Part shown: positions 1-8,767 of the stretch, piece after piece
Position numbering within the stretch: position 1 is the stretch's first letter
Layout: every line of letters starts with the position of its first letter
Origin: JAAFHN01 sp031421855
GTDB taxonomy: Bacteria > Pseudomonadota > Gammaproteobacteria > Burkholderiales > Burkholderiaceae_C
Assembly (NCBI GenBank): GCA_031421855.1
Contig: JANOPN010000043.1
Location: 11,644-75,643 of the forward strand
Length of the DNA stretch: 64,000 bases
Direction of reading: 5' to 3'
Made by a program: the position numbers and the translations under genes
Notes under the pieces: generated by a model
The model's input: only the letters and a program-made list of their open reading frames with translations
Database searches by the model: none
Told to the model about the DNA's origin: nothing

Positions 1-1008
1 GCCCGACTCAGCGCTTTGATGGGGAGCACAGTAGACGCCATGGGCCGCATGTTCAACGGCTTGCTCGATGTCTCAAGACTCGACGCAGGCGCCTTGCGCG
101 CCGAGCCCTGCGCTTTTGATCTGCGTCCTTTGCTTGGCCGCATCGTGGCCGACGAGCGCGCCTCGGCGCTTGCAAAGGGGCTTGACTTGCGCCTGCGCTG
201 CGGCGACTTGGCCGTTCAGACCGACCCGCTGCTGCTTGAGCGCATCGTGCGCAATTTGGTGGTCAATGCGGTGCGTTACACCGAGCGCGGCGGCGTACTT
301 GTCGCCGCTCAATCGCGTGACCATGAAGTCATTTTGCGGGTGATTGACACCGGCGTTGGCATCGCCCCTGAGTCACAAGAGGCTGTGTTCTCTGAGTTTG
401 TGCAACTGCACAACCCCGAACGCGATCAGACCCGTGGACTGGGGCTGGGCTTGGCCATCGTGCGCCGCTTGGCCGAGTTGCTCTCGATTGAGTTGAGGTT
501 GAAGTCGCACCCCGGGCGCGGCACCACGGTGGCCTTGCGGCTGGCTCGCGCAACAACAGCTTCGAAAGACCACGCATCAGCAACCGAGCCGCTTCCAACT
601 TTTGCCGTCAACGGCGGTGAGCTCGTGCTGGTGATCGATGACGACGCCGCCTCACGTGCGGCCATGGAGTCGCTGTTGCAAGCGTGGGGCTACAACACGC
701 TGGGCGCAGAAGGGCTGGCCGACCTTTCGCCGCGCCTCATGCAATTGCACCAAGTGCCCGTGCTGTTAATCAGTGACTTGCGTCTTCGCGGCGCACAGCG
801 TGGCACCGACGTGGTTGCTCAGCTGCGTGAATGGTTCAACGACGCGCTGCCCGCCCTCATCGTGACCGGTGACACGGACCCGCAGCGCCTGCAAGAAGTT
901 CAAGCGGCTGGCCTGCAACTGCTGCGAAAGCCCGTGACGCAAGCCGAGCTTCGCGCCGCGATGGCGCAAGCCATTGCAAACGGCACGGTCAGCGACGGGC
1001 GCATTTAA
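1..1008 (+). CDS. Hybrid sensor histidine kinase with C-terminal receiver domain (5' end missing)
   Basis: The reading frame is open from base 1, so the N-terminal sensor and phospho-His region lie outside the window. What remains is the end of the dimerisation helices (MFNGLLDVSRLDAG), an ATPase domain with a G1-type DTGVGIAPE and a G2-type GLGLGLAIV motif, and then a receiver domain starting LVLVIDDDAAS. The receiver keeps its acidic pair, an Asp in ISDLRLRG and a Lys in LRKPV, so it should accept phosphate. It is presumably a membrane or cytosolic phosphorelay kinase. The NarL-type regulator at 3060-3689 is a plausible partner by proximity only. The stimulus is unknown. Confidence 0.9.
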   Translation, partial: ARLSALMGSTVDAMGRMFNGLLDVSRLDAGALRAEPCAFDLRPLLGRIVADERASALAKGLDLRLRCGDLAVQTDPLLLERIVRNLVVNAVRYTERGGVLVAAQSRDHEVILRVIDTGVGIAPESQEAVFSEFVQLHNPERDQTRGLGLGLAIVRRLAELLSIELRLKSHPGRGTTVALRLARATTASKDHASATEPLPTFAVNGGELVLVIDDDAASRAAMESLLQAWGYNTLGAEGLADLSPRLMQLHQVPVLLISDLRLRGAQRGTDVVAQLREWFNDALPALIVTGDTDPQRLQEVQAAGLQLLRKPVTQAELRAAMAQAIANGTVSDGRI

Positions 1009-1030
1009 GCGCCAGCACAGCAGAGGTATC

Positions 1031-1102
1031 GATGCCCCGGCACCGGAGGGCCGATGCCCCGGTACCGGAGGGCCAGTACCAGGTTCCGGCCCTTCGGTAC
1101 CG
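1031..1102. repeat. 22-bp tandem duplication plus strong hairpin in the leader of the secreted protein gene
   Basis: Two adjacent 22-bp units (1031-1052 and 1053-1074) differ at one base; each starts GATGCCCCGG and ends GGAGGGCC. The second unit is followed at about 1089-1102 by a near-perfect inverted copy (GGCCCTTCGGTACC), so GGTACCGGAGGGCC can pair with it with one mismatch. There is no T-tract, so it is not a standard intrinsic terminator for the kinase gene. It could be a post-transcriptional element or a protein-binding site. Confidence 0.6.
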
Positions 1103-1155
1103 TTGTGTGCGACCGATGTCTTGCCTACGATTGACCGCTCTAAGGAGTAAAAACC

Positions 1156-3042
1156 ATGTTGCGATCCATCTTTCAACGACTTGCCTTGTTGATACTTTTC
1201 ACCAGCTTTTTTACCCACGCACACGCGCAGGTTCAGCGCAGCGATGTTTTTGCCGCCATTGCGCAAAGCACACAGCTGAGCGCGGACGCACGGGAGGCCG
1301 CGCGTGCGTTTGAAGGGTTGTTGCTCGTTGAAGGTATCCGAGTCAGCGCCAATGGCGTTGGGGTCGCCGTGTCAGGCAACGTGGATCTGTCTCAGCTGCC
1401 CACACAAAGTCCTAACGCAGCGAGCAATGCGATGCGCCTGGCACTTGTTGGCACGGGTACTTTAATGAACACGTTTGGTGTGCCGTCAAACCGCGTGCCT
1501 GTCATCGTGACAGTCGGGATGGGAATGCCTTCCCCGTCCCTTGCGATTGGCTTGGAGTTTGTGGTGTCCAACACCTTGCTCAAAGAGGTCAACATCAGCC
1601 CCCCGGAGATGGGCACCAAGTTCATGGCCAACAATTTGACGCTGCGCTTGAGTGCCACCCAGCCCATTGCAAAGCCTTTGCCCGGCGCGGCGTTTGGCTT
1701 AGGCGGCAGCACGAAGCTCTTTGTGAAGCCAACGGCTGCGGACCCTTGGCTGGATTTTTCTCCCACGATTTCTCTGAACACGCAGGGTCAATTCTTTTTG
1801 TCTGGCACCCTGGCTGGTGCATGCTCGGGCACGCCGGCCGCTGGCGCTGTTTGTAATTCTGAGTGGAATCTGCTGGGCTTGGGCCTCGCACGGGCCAAAG
1901 CGGCCAAGCTGGACTTGATTTTCCAAGGTCAGCAAGTCATTCGGGCTGAAGCGCAGATCACCGACGGCTGGTTCGGCCCAGCCAACGACGTGGGCGTAAC
2001 GGGTGTGGTGATTGCCGATGCGCGAGGCGCAAGCTCAGGTGGTATTGCGCTAACCACCAAAGGTGCCCCCACTTTGCAAGGCGTGATGGCCGCGATGAGC
2101 CCGTTTGGCTATGCCTTTGCCAAGGTCGCCGGCATCACCGATAGGCTGCCTAACCCCAAACTTCCGCTTAACGGGCAGGCGACGATCATTGCCACGCCGT
2201 TTGCGATTTCGGGCGGGGGGTACAACATCACCAAGCCGACGCTCGGGTTTCAGCTCGCTGCGGGCGGTGGCGGCATGGCCGTCAACGTCCACGCCGCAGC
2301 CGAAAGCGACATCTGGGCACTCCTCAAAAAGCAGCCACTGGCGGCAGCGCCCAGGGGATCTGCGGGGTTCAGCGCGTCGATTGACAACGCGCAACTCAAA
2401 TCCGATGTGAGCAACGCGGCCCGGACGCTTTTTGGCGGCGGTTTTGGCAGCATCGTCGGTGAGTTTTTGGATCTCGTGATGAGCGGCTTCACCTTCCAAA
2501 GCGTGAGCAGCGCCATCGACATGGCCAACCCTGGGGCTGCGCAAGCAGAAATCAAGTTCAGCCTTGGTAACAAAACCTTTGCACCCCGCGTGACAGCCGA
2601 AGACGCTGCGCGCCCGGCGCAGGCGATTGCGGTACTGGTGAAGACGGAGATTGAAGGCCTGATGAAGCTTGGCTGTGCACCCAGCGAGGAACAGATTGGA
2701 TTGCTTTGCTACACCAAGTGCAAGCCTGGTTTTACAGGCACGCTCACTGCGTGTCAGCAGCCCTGCCCAGACGCGTACTACACCGACAACGGCGGGTCTT
2801 GCGGAAAGGCAAATTACTGGATCAAAGGCGACTACAGCTGGGAGTCAACATGTGAGAAAGAACAGGGTCGCCAATGTGAAAAGAAGGGTGCCATTTGGTA
2901 CGCCACTTGCTACTCCGGCTACGAAAAAGTGAGCTTGTACCACTGCCGTCAAATTGCGTGCCCCGCCGGCTGGAAGGACAACGGCAAAAGTTGTGATAAG
3001 CCCAACAATTACTCGCGCCCGGCTGGAAGGGTCATGCGCTGA
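1156..3042 (+). CDS. Secreted protein of unknown function with Cys-rich C-terminal tail
   Basis: The start is supported by an AAGGAG ribosome binding site at about 1141-1146. The N-terminus is a clear Sec signal peptide (hydrophobic run LALLILFTSFF, cleavage after AHAQ or nearby). The roughly 500-residue body is rich in Gly, Ala, Ser and beta-type sequence and has only a single Cys pair near residues 222-233. The last ~110 residues hold about 17 Cys in a pattern such as CYTKCKPGFTG, CPDAYY and CPAGWKDNGKSC, reminiscent of EGF- or furin-like disulfide knots. I do not recognise the family. It lies between a hybrid kinase and a response regulator, but no functional link is shown. Confidence 0.8.
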   Translation: MLRSIFQRLALLILFTSFFTHAHAQVQRSDVFAAIAQSTQLSADAREAARAFEGLLLVEGIRVSANGVGVAVSGNVDLSQLPTQSPNAASNAMRLALVGTGTLMNTFGVPSNRVPVIVTVGMGMPSPSLAIGLEFVVSNTLLKEVNISPPEMGTKFMANNLTLRLSATQPIAKPLPGAAFGLGGSTKLFVKPTAADPWLDFSPTISLNTQGQFFLSGTLAGACSGTPAAGAVCNSEWNLLGLGLARAKAAKLDLIFQGQQVIRAEAQITDGWFGPANDVGVTGVVIADARGASSGGIALTTKGAPTLQGVMAAMSPFGYAFAKVAGITDRLPNPKLPLNGQATIIATPFAISGGGYNITKPTLGFQLAAGGGGMAVNVHAAAESDIWALLKKQPLAAAPRGSAGFSASIDNAQLKSDVSNAARTLFGGGFGSIVGEFLDLVMSGFTFQSVSSAIDMANPGAAQAEIKFSLGNKTFAPRVTAEDAARPAQAIAVLVKTEIEGLMKLGCAPSEEQIGLLCYTKCKPGFTGTLTACQQPCPDAYYTDNGGSCGKANYWIKGDYSWESTCEKEQGRQCEKKGAIWYATCYSGYEKVSLYHCRQIACPAGWKDNGKSCDKPNNYSRPAGRVMR

Positions 3043-3059
3043 GGGTTGTATCAGGTGGC

Positions 3060-3689
3060 TCAGCTTAGAGGGCTAGCCACCAAACCTGATGCCCTGGCCG
3101 CATCAATCGCCTGCAAACGATGCACCACGTTGAGTGCACGAAAGATGGCCGACACATGGCCCTTGACCGTGCGCTCTTCAAGGCCCAGCCTGCGCGCAAT
3201 GTCTTTATTCGGTCGGCCTTCACACAGCAGGTGCAGCACCTCCAGCTGGCGCGCGGTCAGGCTGTTGTCTGCGCCAGTGGGTGCGGCGGCTGACGCGTTC
3301 AGCATGAAGGGCGGCAGGTACAGCTCGCCCGCCAGCACCACACGCAGGGCCGCCAGCAAGCTGGTGTGCGGGGCAGACTTGGGGCAGTAGCCGCGCGCCC
3401 CGCCAGCCATCGCGCGGCGAACATCGGCTGGGTCTTCCGACGACGAAAGCACCAGCACAGGGATGTCCGGGTGTTGCGTGCGCAGCAACTCAAGCACCGC
3501 GAACCCCGCCATGGATGCCATGCGTAGATCCAGCAGCAGCGCGTCGAGATCGGGGTGAATGGCGAGAAGCTCAAAGCATTGGCGGCCGCTGTCCGCCTGC
3601 AAAATCCTCGTGTCGTCGCCCAGGCGAGTCAACACGGCCGCAACACCTTCGCGGATCAGGGCGTGGTCGTCCACGATCATGATTTTCAT
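3060..3689 (-). CDS. NarL/FixJ-type response regulator (REC plus LuxR HTH)
   Basis: 209 residues from an ATG at 3689; a longer frame upstream would add a Pro/Arg-rich tail with no family resemblance, so the start MKIMIVDDHALIREG is preferred. The receiver has the DD pair, the phospho-acceptor in DALLLDLRM and a Lys in CPKSAPH. The C-terminus is a LuxR helix-turn-helix (LTARQLEVLHLLCEGRPNKDIA, then GLEERTVKGHVSAIF). It should be a transcription factor activated by phosphorylation. It converges on the secreted protein gene with only 17 bp between the stops and lies 70 bp downstream of dinB on the same strand. Confidence 0.9.
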   Translation of the reverse strand: MKIMIVDDHALIREGVAAVLTRLGDDTRILQADSGRQCFELLAIHPDLDALLLDLRMASMAGFAVLELLRTQHPDIPVLVLSSSEDPADVRRAMAGGARGYCPKSAPHTSLLAALRVVLAGELYLPPFMLNASAAAPTGADNSLTARQLEVLHLLCEGRPNKDIARRLGLEERTVKGHVSAIFRALNVVHRLQAIDAARASGLVASPLS

Positions 3690-3759
3690 GGCGCGAGGAT
3701 AACCCAGCCCCCGTCGCCGGGCGGGGCGTGGCAAGAGCGTCCCGCGCCCCGCTGGGAAT

Positions 3760-5025
3760 TCAGTCAAGCCCGGTAAATAAGTCGTGAGAGACTCCTAAAT
3801 GCGTAGCATCAGAGTCAATGAATCCGGTGACCAAGTGCGTATTTCTCGATAAATTTGCCATTTGAAGTGCCTCGAAGTCGGTTTTGGCCATCAAATTGCC
3901 AACCCGCACGCCCAGCAAGCGCAGGGGCTTGTCCAGTGGCGCGCGCTTGAGGGCGAGTCCGGCCGCTCGGCGAATCGCTGCGGCGTCGTCTGTGTAGCCC
4001 TCAATGCTGTGGTCTCGGGTCGCGATTTTGAAATCCGGAAATCGCAGCTTCACGCCGATGGTTCGGCCCACATAGCCTTTGCGTTGCAAGTCGCGGGCGA
4101 GTGACTCGCACAGCTCGGTGAACACCGCACCCAGCTCAGCCTTGTGGCGAACGGCGTGTAAATCGCGCTCAAACGTGGTTTCGCGGCTGATGGATACGGG
4201 CTCGCTGTCCATGACGATTGGGCGATCGTCGCGACCCCAAGCTGCCTCGAAAAGCCACGCGCCGTAAGCGTTGCCATAGCGCTCGATCAACTCATGCGGC
4301 GGCTTCAAAGCCAATTCGCCGATTGTCTTGATGCCATCTGCGAGTAGTTTGGCTTCGGTTTTGGGGCCAATGCCATTGATTTTGCGCACCGCCAGCGGCC
4401 AGATCAGCGTTTGAATGTCTGACTCAACGACAACCGAGATGCCCTTGGGTTTGTTGAACTCACTCGCCATTTTCGCAAGTAGCTTATTGGGTGCAACGCC
4501 TATGGAGCAGGTCAGGCCTGTGGCCTCAAAGACGCTCTTTTGGATCAAACCCGCCAGTGCTTTGCCGCCTTGGCGTTGGCCGCCCGGCACGTCGGTGAAG
4601 TCAATATAGACCTCATCGACCCCACGATCTTCCATGAGCGGCGCGATGTCAGTGATCACTTTTTTGAACGCGCGTGAGAACTTGCGGTATTCGTCAAAGT
4701 CAACCGGCAGCAAAATCGCATCTGGGCACAGTTTGGCGGCCTTCATCATGCCCAGGGCCGACCCCAGCCCGAACGCGCGCGCGGCATAGGTCGCGGTGGT
4801 GATGACGCCGCGACCCACATAGCTCTTGAGCGTGGGGAACTCGCTGGGCAGGGTCTCGTGCATGGCGCGGTCGCCCTGGGCCAGCGCGATCAACTCGCGT
4901 GTGCGCGAGCCCCCGCCAATGACCACTGGCAAACCCTTAAGCTGTGGGTAGCGCAGCAACTCGACCGACGCATAAAAAGCGTCCATGTCCAAGTGAGCGA
5001 TGCGGCGAATTTTTGGGACAGTCAC
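3760..5025 (-). CDS. dinB: DNA polymerase IV, Y-family translesion polymerase, with repeat-encoded C-terminus
   Basis: 421 residues from a GTG start. The palm carries the metal-binding motif HLDMDAFYASVE near residue 11 and the second acidic site GVDEVYID near 135; the insert at residues 41-71 is typical of Burkholderiales DinB. The thumb has helix-hairpin-helix sequence KINGIGPKTEAKLL and the little finger follows from about 270. Residues about 398-411 (HLVTGFIDSDATHLG) are encoded by a copy of the interspersed repeat (core 3803-3834). The tail SHDLFTGLD could be the clamp-binding peptide, displaced by the insert; that is inference. The role is error-prone lesion bypass. Confidence 0.93.
   Translation of the reverse strand: MTVPKIRRIAHLDMDAFYASVELLRYPQLKGLPVVIGGGSRTRELIALAQGDRAMHETLPSEFPTLKSYVGRGVITTATYAARAFGLGSALGMMKAAKLCPDAILLPVDFDEYRKFSRAFKKVITDIAPLMEDRGVDEVYIDFTDVPGGQRQGGKALAGLIQKSVFEATGLTCSIGVAPNKLLAKMASEFNKPKGISVVVESDIQTLIWPLAVRKINGIGPKTEAKLLADGIKTIGELALKPPHELIERYGNAYGAWLFEAAWGRDDRPIVMDSEPVSISRETTFERDLHAVRHKAELGAVFTELCESLARDLQRKGYVGRTIGVKLRFPDFKIATRDHSIEGYTDDAAAIRRAAGLALKRAPLDKPLRLLGVRVGNLMAKTDFEALQMANLSRNTHLVTGFIDSDATHLGVSHDLFTGLD
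3803..3834 (-). repeat. Interspersed short repeat, copy 1, translated inside dinB
   Basis: Read on the minus strand it begins TTGGTCACCGGATTCATTGA and ends GATGCTAC, in sense with dinB and in frame (LVTGFIDSDAT). Similarity to the rarA copy continues past the core through ATTTAGGA, down to about 3791. Confidence 0.85.
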
Positions 5026-5057
5026 CCGCTTAGGATATCAACTCCGAACAGCAAAAA

Positions 5058-5957
5058 TCAGCGTTTGGCGAGTACCTGAACCACCCAAATACCGACCATG
5101 GTGATGCCGATGCCCGCAATCGCCTGCGCGCTCAAGCCTTCGCCCAGTGCCAGCCACGCCCCAATAGCGGTCACTGCAGGTACGGCAGCACCAGCCCCGG
5201 CGGCAGCTTGCGCGCCGAGTCGCTGAACCACGATCAAAAACAGGACATTGCCCAAAATACCGCCAATCACGCCCTGAACCAAGGCTTGGAAAGCGATGGT
5301 GGCAAGCGGCGCTGTGGCCATTGCGCTGCCCGGCAGCCACCACCAAAGCAGCAGCGCAACCGGCATGTTCCAAAAACTCACCAAAGCCGACACATGGATT
5401 GGCGACAAGGTCACGCCGCGCATTGCGGTGGTGTAAACCGACCAGTTCAACGCCGCCAGCAAAAACATCGTGTCGCCAATCCAAGCCGATTGGCCAGCCG
5501 CAGCCCATTTGCCGCCTGTTGCGACCATGGCCACGCCGGTGAACAGCATGCCCAATCCCAAAGCACCACGCCAGTTCACTCGCTCGCCAAACACCAGCCA
5601 AGCCAGAGCCGCCACAAAGAGCGGAATCGTTCCGGGAATCAAGGCGCCCATGTGTGCCGCTGGTGCAAACCGCGCGCCGTTGACTGCCAAAAAACCGTAG
5701 AACAAGCCGCCAAACGCCAGTAAAACCAGCAAACGGCGGGTAGGCACCTGTCGCGGCCAAAACCCAAGCTTGCACAACACCGGGATCAACAGCAAGGCGG
5801 GTGTCGTGTAGCGAAGCGCCAGCAAATCCATGGCTGCCAAGTGAGCACTCGCATCAGTGCTGCCGCCAGAAGCCGCTCGGGTCGCCACCTGCCAGCTTGC
5901 GCCCACCATCACGGCAAGTGCGGCCGCAGTCCAGCCGATCAGTGTTGATTGATTCAT
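5058..5957 (-). CDS. EamA/DMT-family inner-membrane transporter
   Basis: 299 residues from the ATG at 5957 (MNQSTLIGWTAA); the frame continues upstream but into a Pro-rich sequence that crosses the divergent TetR gene. About ten hydrophobic segments form two five-helix EamA halves, with the RYTTPALLLIP stretch typical of the first half. The likely role is export of a metabolite or amino acid by drug/metabolite-type transport; the substrate cannot be read from sequence. Only 23 bp separate it from a divergent TetR regulator, a standard arrangement in which the regulator controls the exporter. Confidence 0.88.
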   Translation of the reverse strand: MNQSTLIGWTAAALAVMVGASWQVATRAASGGSTDASAHLAAMDLLALRYTTPALLLIPVLCKLGFWPRQVPTRRLLVLLAFGGLFYGFLAVNGARFAPAAHMGALIPGTIPLFVAALAWLVFGERVNWRGALGLGMLFTGVAMVATGGKWAAAGQSAWIGDTMFLLAALNWSVYTTAMRGVTLSPIHVSALVSFWNMPVALLLWWWLPGSAMATAPLATIAFQALVQGVIGGILGNVLFLIVVQRLGAQAAAGAGAAVPAVTAIGAWLALGEGLSAQAIAGIGITMVGIWVVQVLAKR

Positions 5958-5980
5958 TGGACTTGCAGTATAGTTAATAA
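5945..5980. promoter_or_regulatory. Candidate overlapping divergent promoters between exporter and tetR
   Basis: The octamer AGTATAGT at 5967-5974 reads TATAGT on plus and TATACT on minus, so two -10 boxes overlap head to head. On plus, TTGATT at 5945-5950 gives a -35 with an 18-bp spacer, and the predicted start would fall at the ATG of tetR, implying a leaderless mRNA. The minus -35 is weak. A repressor bound here would cover both promoters. Confidence 0.4.
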
Positions 5981-6616
5981 ATGCCGACCTACGACAGCAG
6001 TCAACGAAAACAAGCCGCGGAACTAACCCATGCGCGCGTGGCGCAGGCGGCGTGGGAGTTGTTGAGTCAAATGAAGTCGCCGGGTGATTTTTCGATGTCA
6101 GCGGTAGCCGAGTCTGCGGGGGTGAGCCGCGCAACAGTCTTTGCTTGCGTGGTCAACAAGGCTGGCGCGATTGCGGCGGCGTTTGAGTATTTCTCCACCG
6201 TGAACGACATGGCTGACTTAAGTGCTGAGGTGAACCTGCCGCGCACCGCGACCGCTACCCGGGTGTATTGCGACACCTTTGTCGATTTTTATGCCGAACA
6301 CCGCGCGGTGTTGAGCCGCGTTCGAGCCTACGCCGCCTTGGACGATGTCATCGGCGAAGTGGTGCATTCCAGAGAGAAACGCCGCCGGTTGGGTGTTGGG
6401 CATTTGCTGGCCCGACATGCGCGCGACGCCACCATTTCGCTCACACCTGCTAAATCAAAAGCTGCGATTGATCGGCTGGTTGCCATGTTCGGGTTTGATT
6501 TGATCTGCGCCTTGCTCGACAGCGCCGGGTCGCAATCAGCGGCAAAACGCCAGTTTTTTGGGATGATCCAAACCCAAATTGATGCAACTTTGGCGATCGA
6601 CGGGGCTTTTCACTGA
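5981..6616 (+). CDS. TetR-family transcriptional regulator
   Basis: 211 residues. The N-terminal helix-turn-helix is recognisable (DFSMSAVAESAGVSRATVFACVVNKAG, residues about 37-63), though Cys-Val replaces the usual Tyr-Phe of the TetR signature. The C-terminal ligand domain has no family I can name. Its position divergent from the EamA exporter at 5058-5957 suggests local repression relieved by the exported compound. The gene overlaps the next convergent gene by 7 bp. Confidence 0.85.
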   Translation: MPTYDSSQRKQAAELTHARVAQAAWELLSQMKSPGDFSMSAVAESAGVSRATVFACVVNKAGAIAAAFEYFSTVNDMADLSAEVNLPRTATATRVYCDTFVDFYAEHRAVLSRVRAYAALDDVIGEVVHSREKRRRLGVGHLLARHARDATISLTPAKSKAAIDRLVAMFGFDLICALLDSAGSQSAAKRQFFGMIQTQIDATLAIDGAFH

Positions 6617-7515
6617 GGCTTCACTCGGCTCGCCAAGAAAATGCCCGGCAAAATCATCGCTGCCCCAACCGCGTGAAACCAACCGACGGTCTCGCCCAAA
6701 AACACGGTCCCAAAGAGTGCGGCATAAAGCGGCCCCAAGTACAAAACGGCCGCCACACGCGACGCGCCCAATTGGCGTTGCATGAATGCATAGGCAAAAT
6801 AGGCGGCGGCGCCCGGTAGCGTCGCACTTGCGACCACCAGACCCACTGATTTCCAGCTCAAGTAGCTGGGCACCCCCACAGCCAGCTCCAACGCAGTGGG
6901 CACCAGCAACACCAAGCATCCACCGATGGCGCAAGCGGTGAGCCGCGCGATAGGAGACAGCTGGGTGGGTAGTTTTTTCATCAACAACGCGTAAGCGGCC
7001 CAGGCCACTGCGCAGCAGGCAATCCACAAGTCACCCACATTGAAAGCCAAACTGGCCAAACCGGCCCAGTTGCCACGCAGCACCACATGCATCACCCCGC
7101 ACAGGGCCAACGCGATGCCAAAGACCTGCGACTTGCTCAGTTTCTCCCCAAGCCACAGCCAGCTGAGCAAGGCGATCATCACGGGTGATGTGGCGTAAAT
7201 CAGCCCGATGTTGATCGCGGTTGTGGTGCGTGCGCCCAGGTAGACCCAAGCGCCGCACACCCACATACCCAAGGCTCCCAACAACAAAAACTGCCACCAC
7301 TCAGCACGCAGTGCGCCGGCCTTGTCGCGCAGTTCGCGCCAAGAGAAGCAGGCCAATATGCAAGCCGCCAAAGACCAGCGGCAAATGGCCAGCATGTGGG
7401 GCGCAATTTCGCCGGGTGCCCAGCGCGCCACCAAATAGTTGACAGCCCAAAGCGCTGGCGTGATGAACAACAATGACTTGGCGACTCGATCAGCCCCCGC
7501 GAGGCTTGTCGTCAC
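6610..7515 (-). CDS. EamA/DMT-family transporter
   Basis: 301 residues from a GTG at 7515 that overlaps the TGA of the upstream dehydrogenase gene (GTGA), implying translational coupling. There are ten predicted membrane helices; the first half contains ALWAVNYLVARWAPGE and the second IARLTACAIGGCLVLLVP. The protein is distinct in sequence from the EamA gene at 5058-5957. Coupling to a 2-hydroxyacid dehydrogenase suggests export or uptake of a related organic acid, but this is inference. Confidence 0.87.
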   Translation of the reverse strand: MTTSLAGADRVAKSLLFITPALWAVNYLVARWAPGEIAPHMLAICRWSLAACILACFSWRELRDKAGALRAEWWQFLLLGALGMWVCGAWVYLGARTTTAINIGLIYATSPVMIALLSWLWLGEKLSKSQVFGIALALCGVMHVVLRGNWAGLASLAFNVGDLWIACCAVAWAAYALLMKKLPTQLSPIARLTACAIGGCLVLLVPTALELAVGVPSYLSWKSVGLVVASATLPGAAAYFAYAFMQRQLGASRVAAVLYLGPLYAALFGTVFLGETVGWFHAVGAAMILPGIFLASRVKPQ

Positions 7516-8687
7516 TGCGGTGGCAGCAACGAGCGCGGTGCGGTACCGGGCAGCAAAATCGACTCGTCAACATCTGCGACCCGCGTGCGCCCACAAAATG
7601 CCATGGTGAGGTCAAACTCTTTGTGAATGATTTCAAGCGCCTTGGTCACGCCTGCTTCGCCCATTGCGCCCAGCCCGTGCAAAAAAGCGCGGCCGATGTA
7701 AGTGCCTTTTGCGCCAAGGGCGACGGCTTTGAGCACGTCTTGGCCGCTGCGGATGCCGCCGTCCATGTGGACTTCGATCCGGTTGCCGACCGTGGCGGCA
7801 ATATCGCCTAGCGCGGCAATGGATGACATGGCACCATCAAGCTGTCGGCCGCCGTGGTTGCTGACGATGATCGCGTCTGCACCGGTGTCGGCAGCGATTT
7901 TCGCGTCTTCCACATCCAAAATGCCTTTCAGAATGAGTTTGCCACCCCAGCGCTTTTTGATCCACTCCACATCGCCCCAGTTGAGTCGGGGGTCAAATTG
8001 CGTCGCTGTCCACTCGGACAGGCTGGACATGTTTTCGACGCCTTTGACGTGACCCACGATGTTGCGAAAGTCGCGGCGCTGGGTGCCTAGCATGCCCATG
8101 CACCAGCGCGGCTTGGTCGCCATGTTGAGCATGTTTTTGACGGTGAGGCGCGGCGGTGCGCTCAAGCCGTTTTTAAGGTCTTTGTGCCGCTGACCCAAAA
8201 TTTGTAAATCCAGCGTGAGCACCAAGGCGCTGCAATTGGCGGCGCGCGCGCGCTCAATCAACCGCTCAATGAAGTCGCGGTCGCGCATCACGTAGAGTTG
8301 AAACCAAAACGGGTGACGGCCAGTGTGTTCGGCAATGTCCTCCAAAGAACAAATGCTCATGGTGCTGAGCGTGAACGGCACGCCAAATGCTTTGGCGGCC
8401 CTCGCGGCCAAAATCTCGCCGTCAGCGTGTTGCATACCGGTGAGCCCAGTCGGCGCAATCGCCACCGGCATGGCAACGTCTTGGCCAATCATTTGGGTGC
8501 GCGTGTTGCGCCCTTCCATGTTGACGGCAACGCGCTGGCGAAGCAAGATTTTCTGAAAGTCGCTCTCGTTCGCCCGGTAGGTGCTCTCCGTCCAACTGCC
8601 CGAATTGCAGTAGTCGTAAAACATCTTCGGCGTGCGCTTTTGGTGCAAAACGCGTAAATCTTCAATGGTGGTGATCACTTGGGGCAT
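7512..8687 (-). CDS. FMN-dependent alpha-hydroxyacid dehydrogenase (LldD/glycolate oxidase family)
   Basis: 391 residues from the ATG at 8687 (MPQVITTIEDLRVLHQKR). The FMN TIM-barrel family is clear: YDYCNSGSWTE near the start, PVAIAPTGLTGM, the FWFQLYVMRDRDF strand, the catalytic-His motif SNHGGRQLDG and the phosphate-binding GTYIGRAFLHGL. It should oxidise an L-2-hydroxyacid such as lactate to the 2-oxoacid at the membrane or in the cytosol. Paralogues for mandelate or glycolate share these motifs, so the substrate is not fixed. It is followed by the GTGA-coupled EamA transporter. Confidence 0.9.
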   Translation of the reverse strand: MPQVITTIEDLRVLHQKRTPKMFYDYCNSGSWTESTYRANESDFQKILLRQRVAVNMEGRNTRTQMIGQDVAMPVAIAPTGLTGMQHADGEILAARAAKAFGVPFTLSTMSICSLEDIAEHTGRHPFWFQLYVMRDRDFIERLIERARAANCSALVLTLDLQILGQRHKDLKNGLSAPPRLTVKNMLNMATKPRWCMGMLGTQRRDFRNIVGHVKGVENMSSLSEWTATQFDPRLNWGDVEWIKKRWGGKLILKGILDVEDAKIAADTGADAIIVSNHGGRQLDGAMSSIAALGDIAATVGNRIEVHMDGGIRSGQDVLKAVALGAKGTYIGRAFLHGLGAMGEAGVTKALEIIHKEFDLTMAFCGRTRVADVDESILLPGTAPRSLLPPQ

Positions 8688-8767
8688 GTTGGCGCTTTCA
8701 AAGTGCCTCGAGTGTGCGCTCGCAGGCCCATGATGTTTGTTGAAATTGCGCTCAGGCTGCGTGAAAT

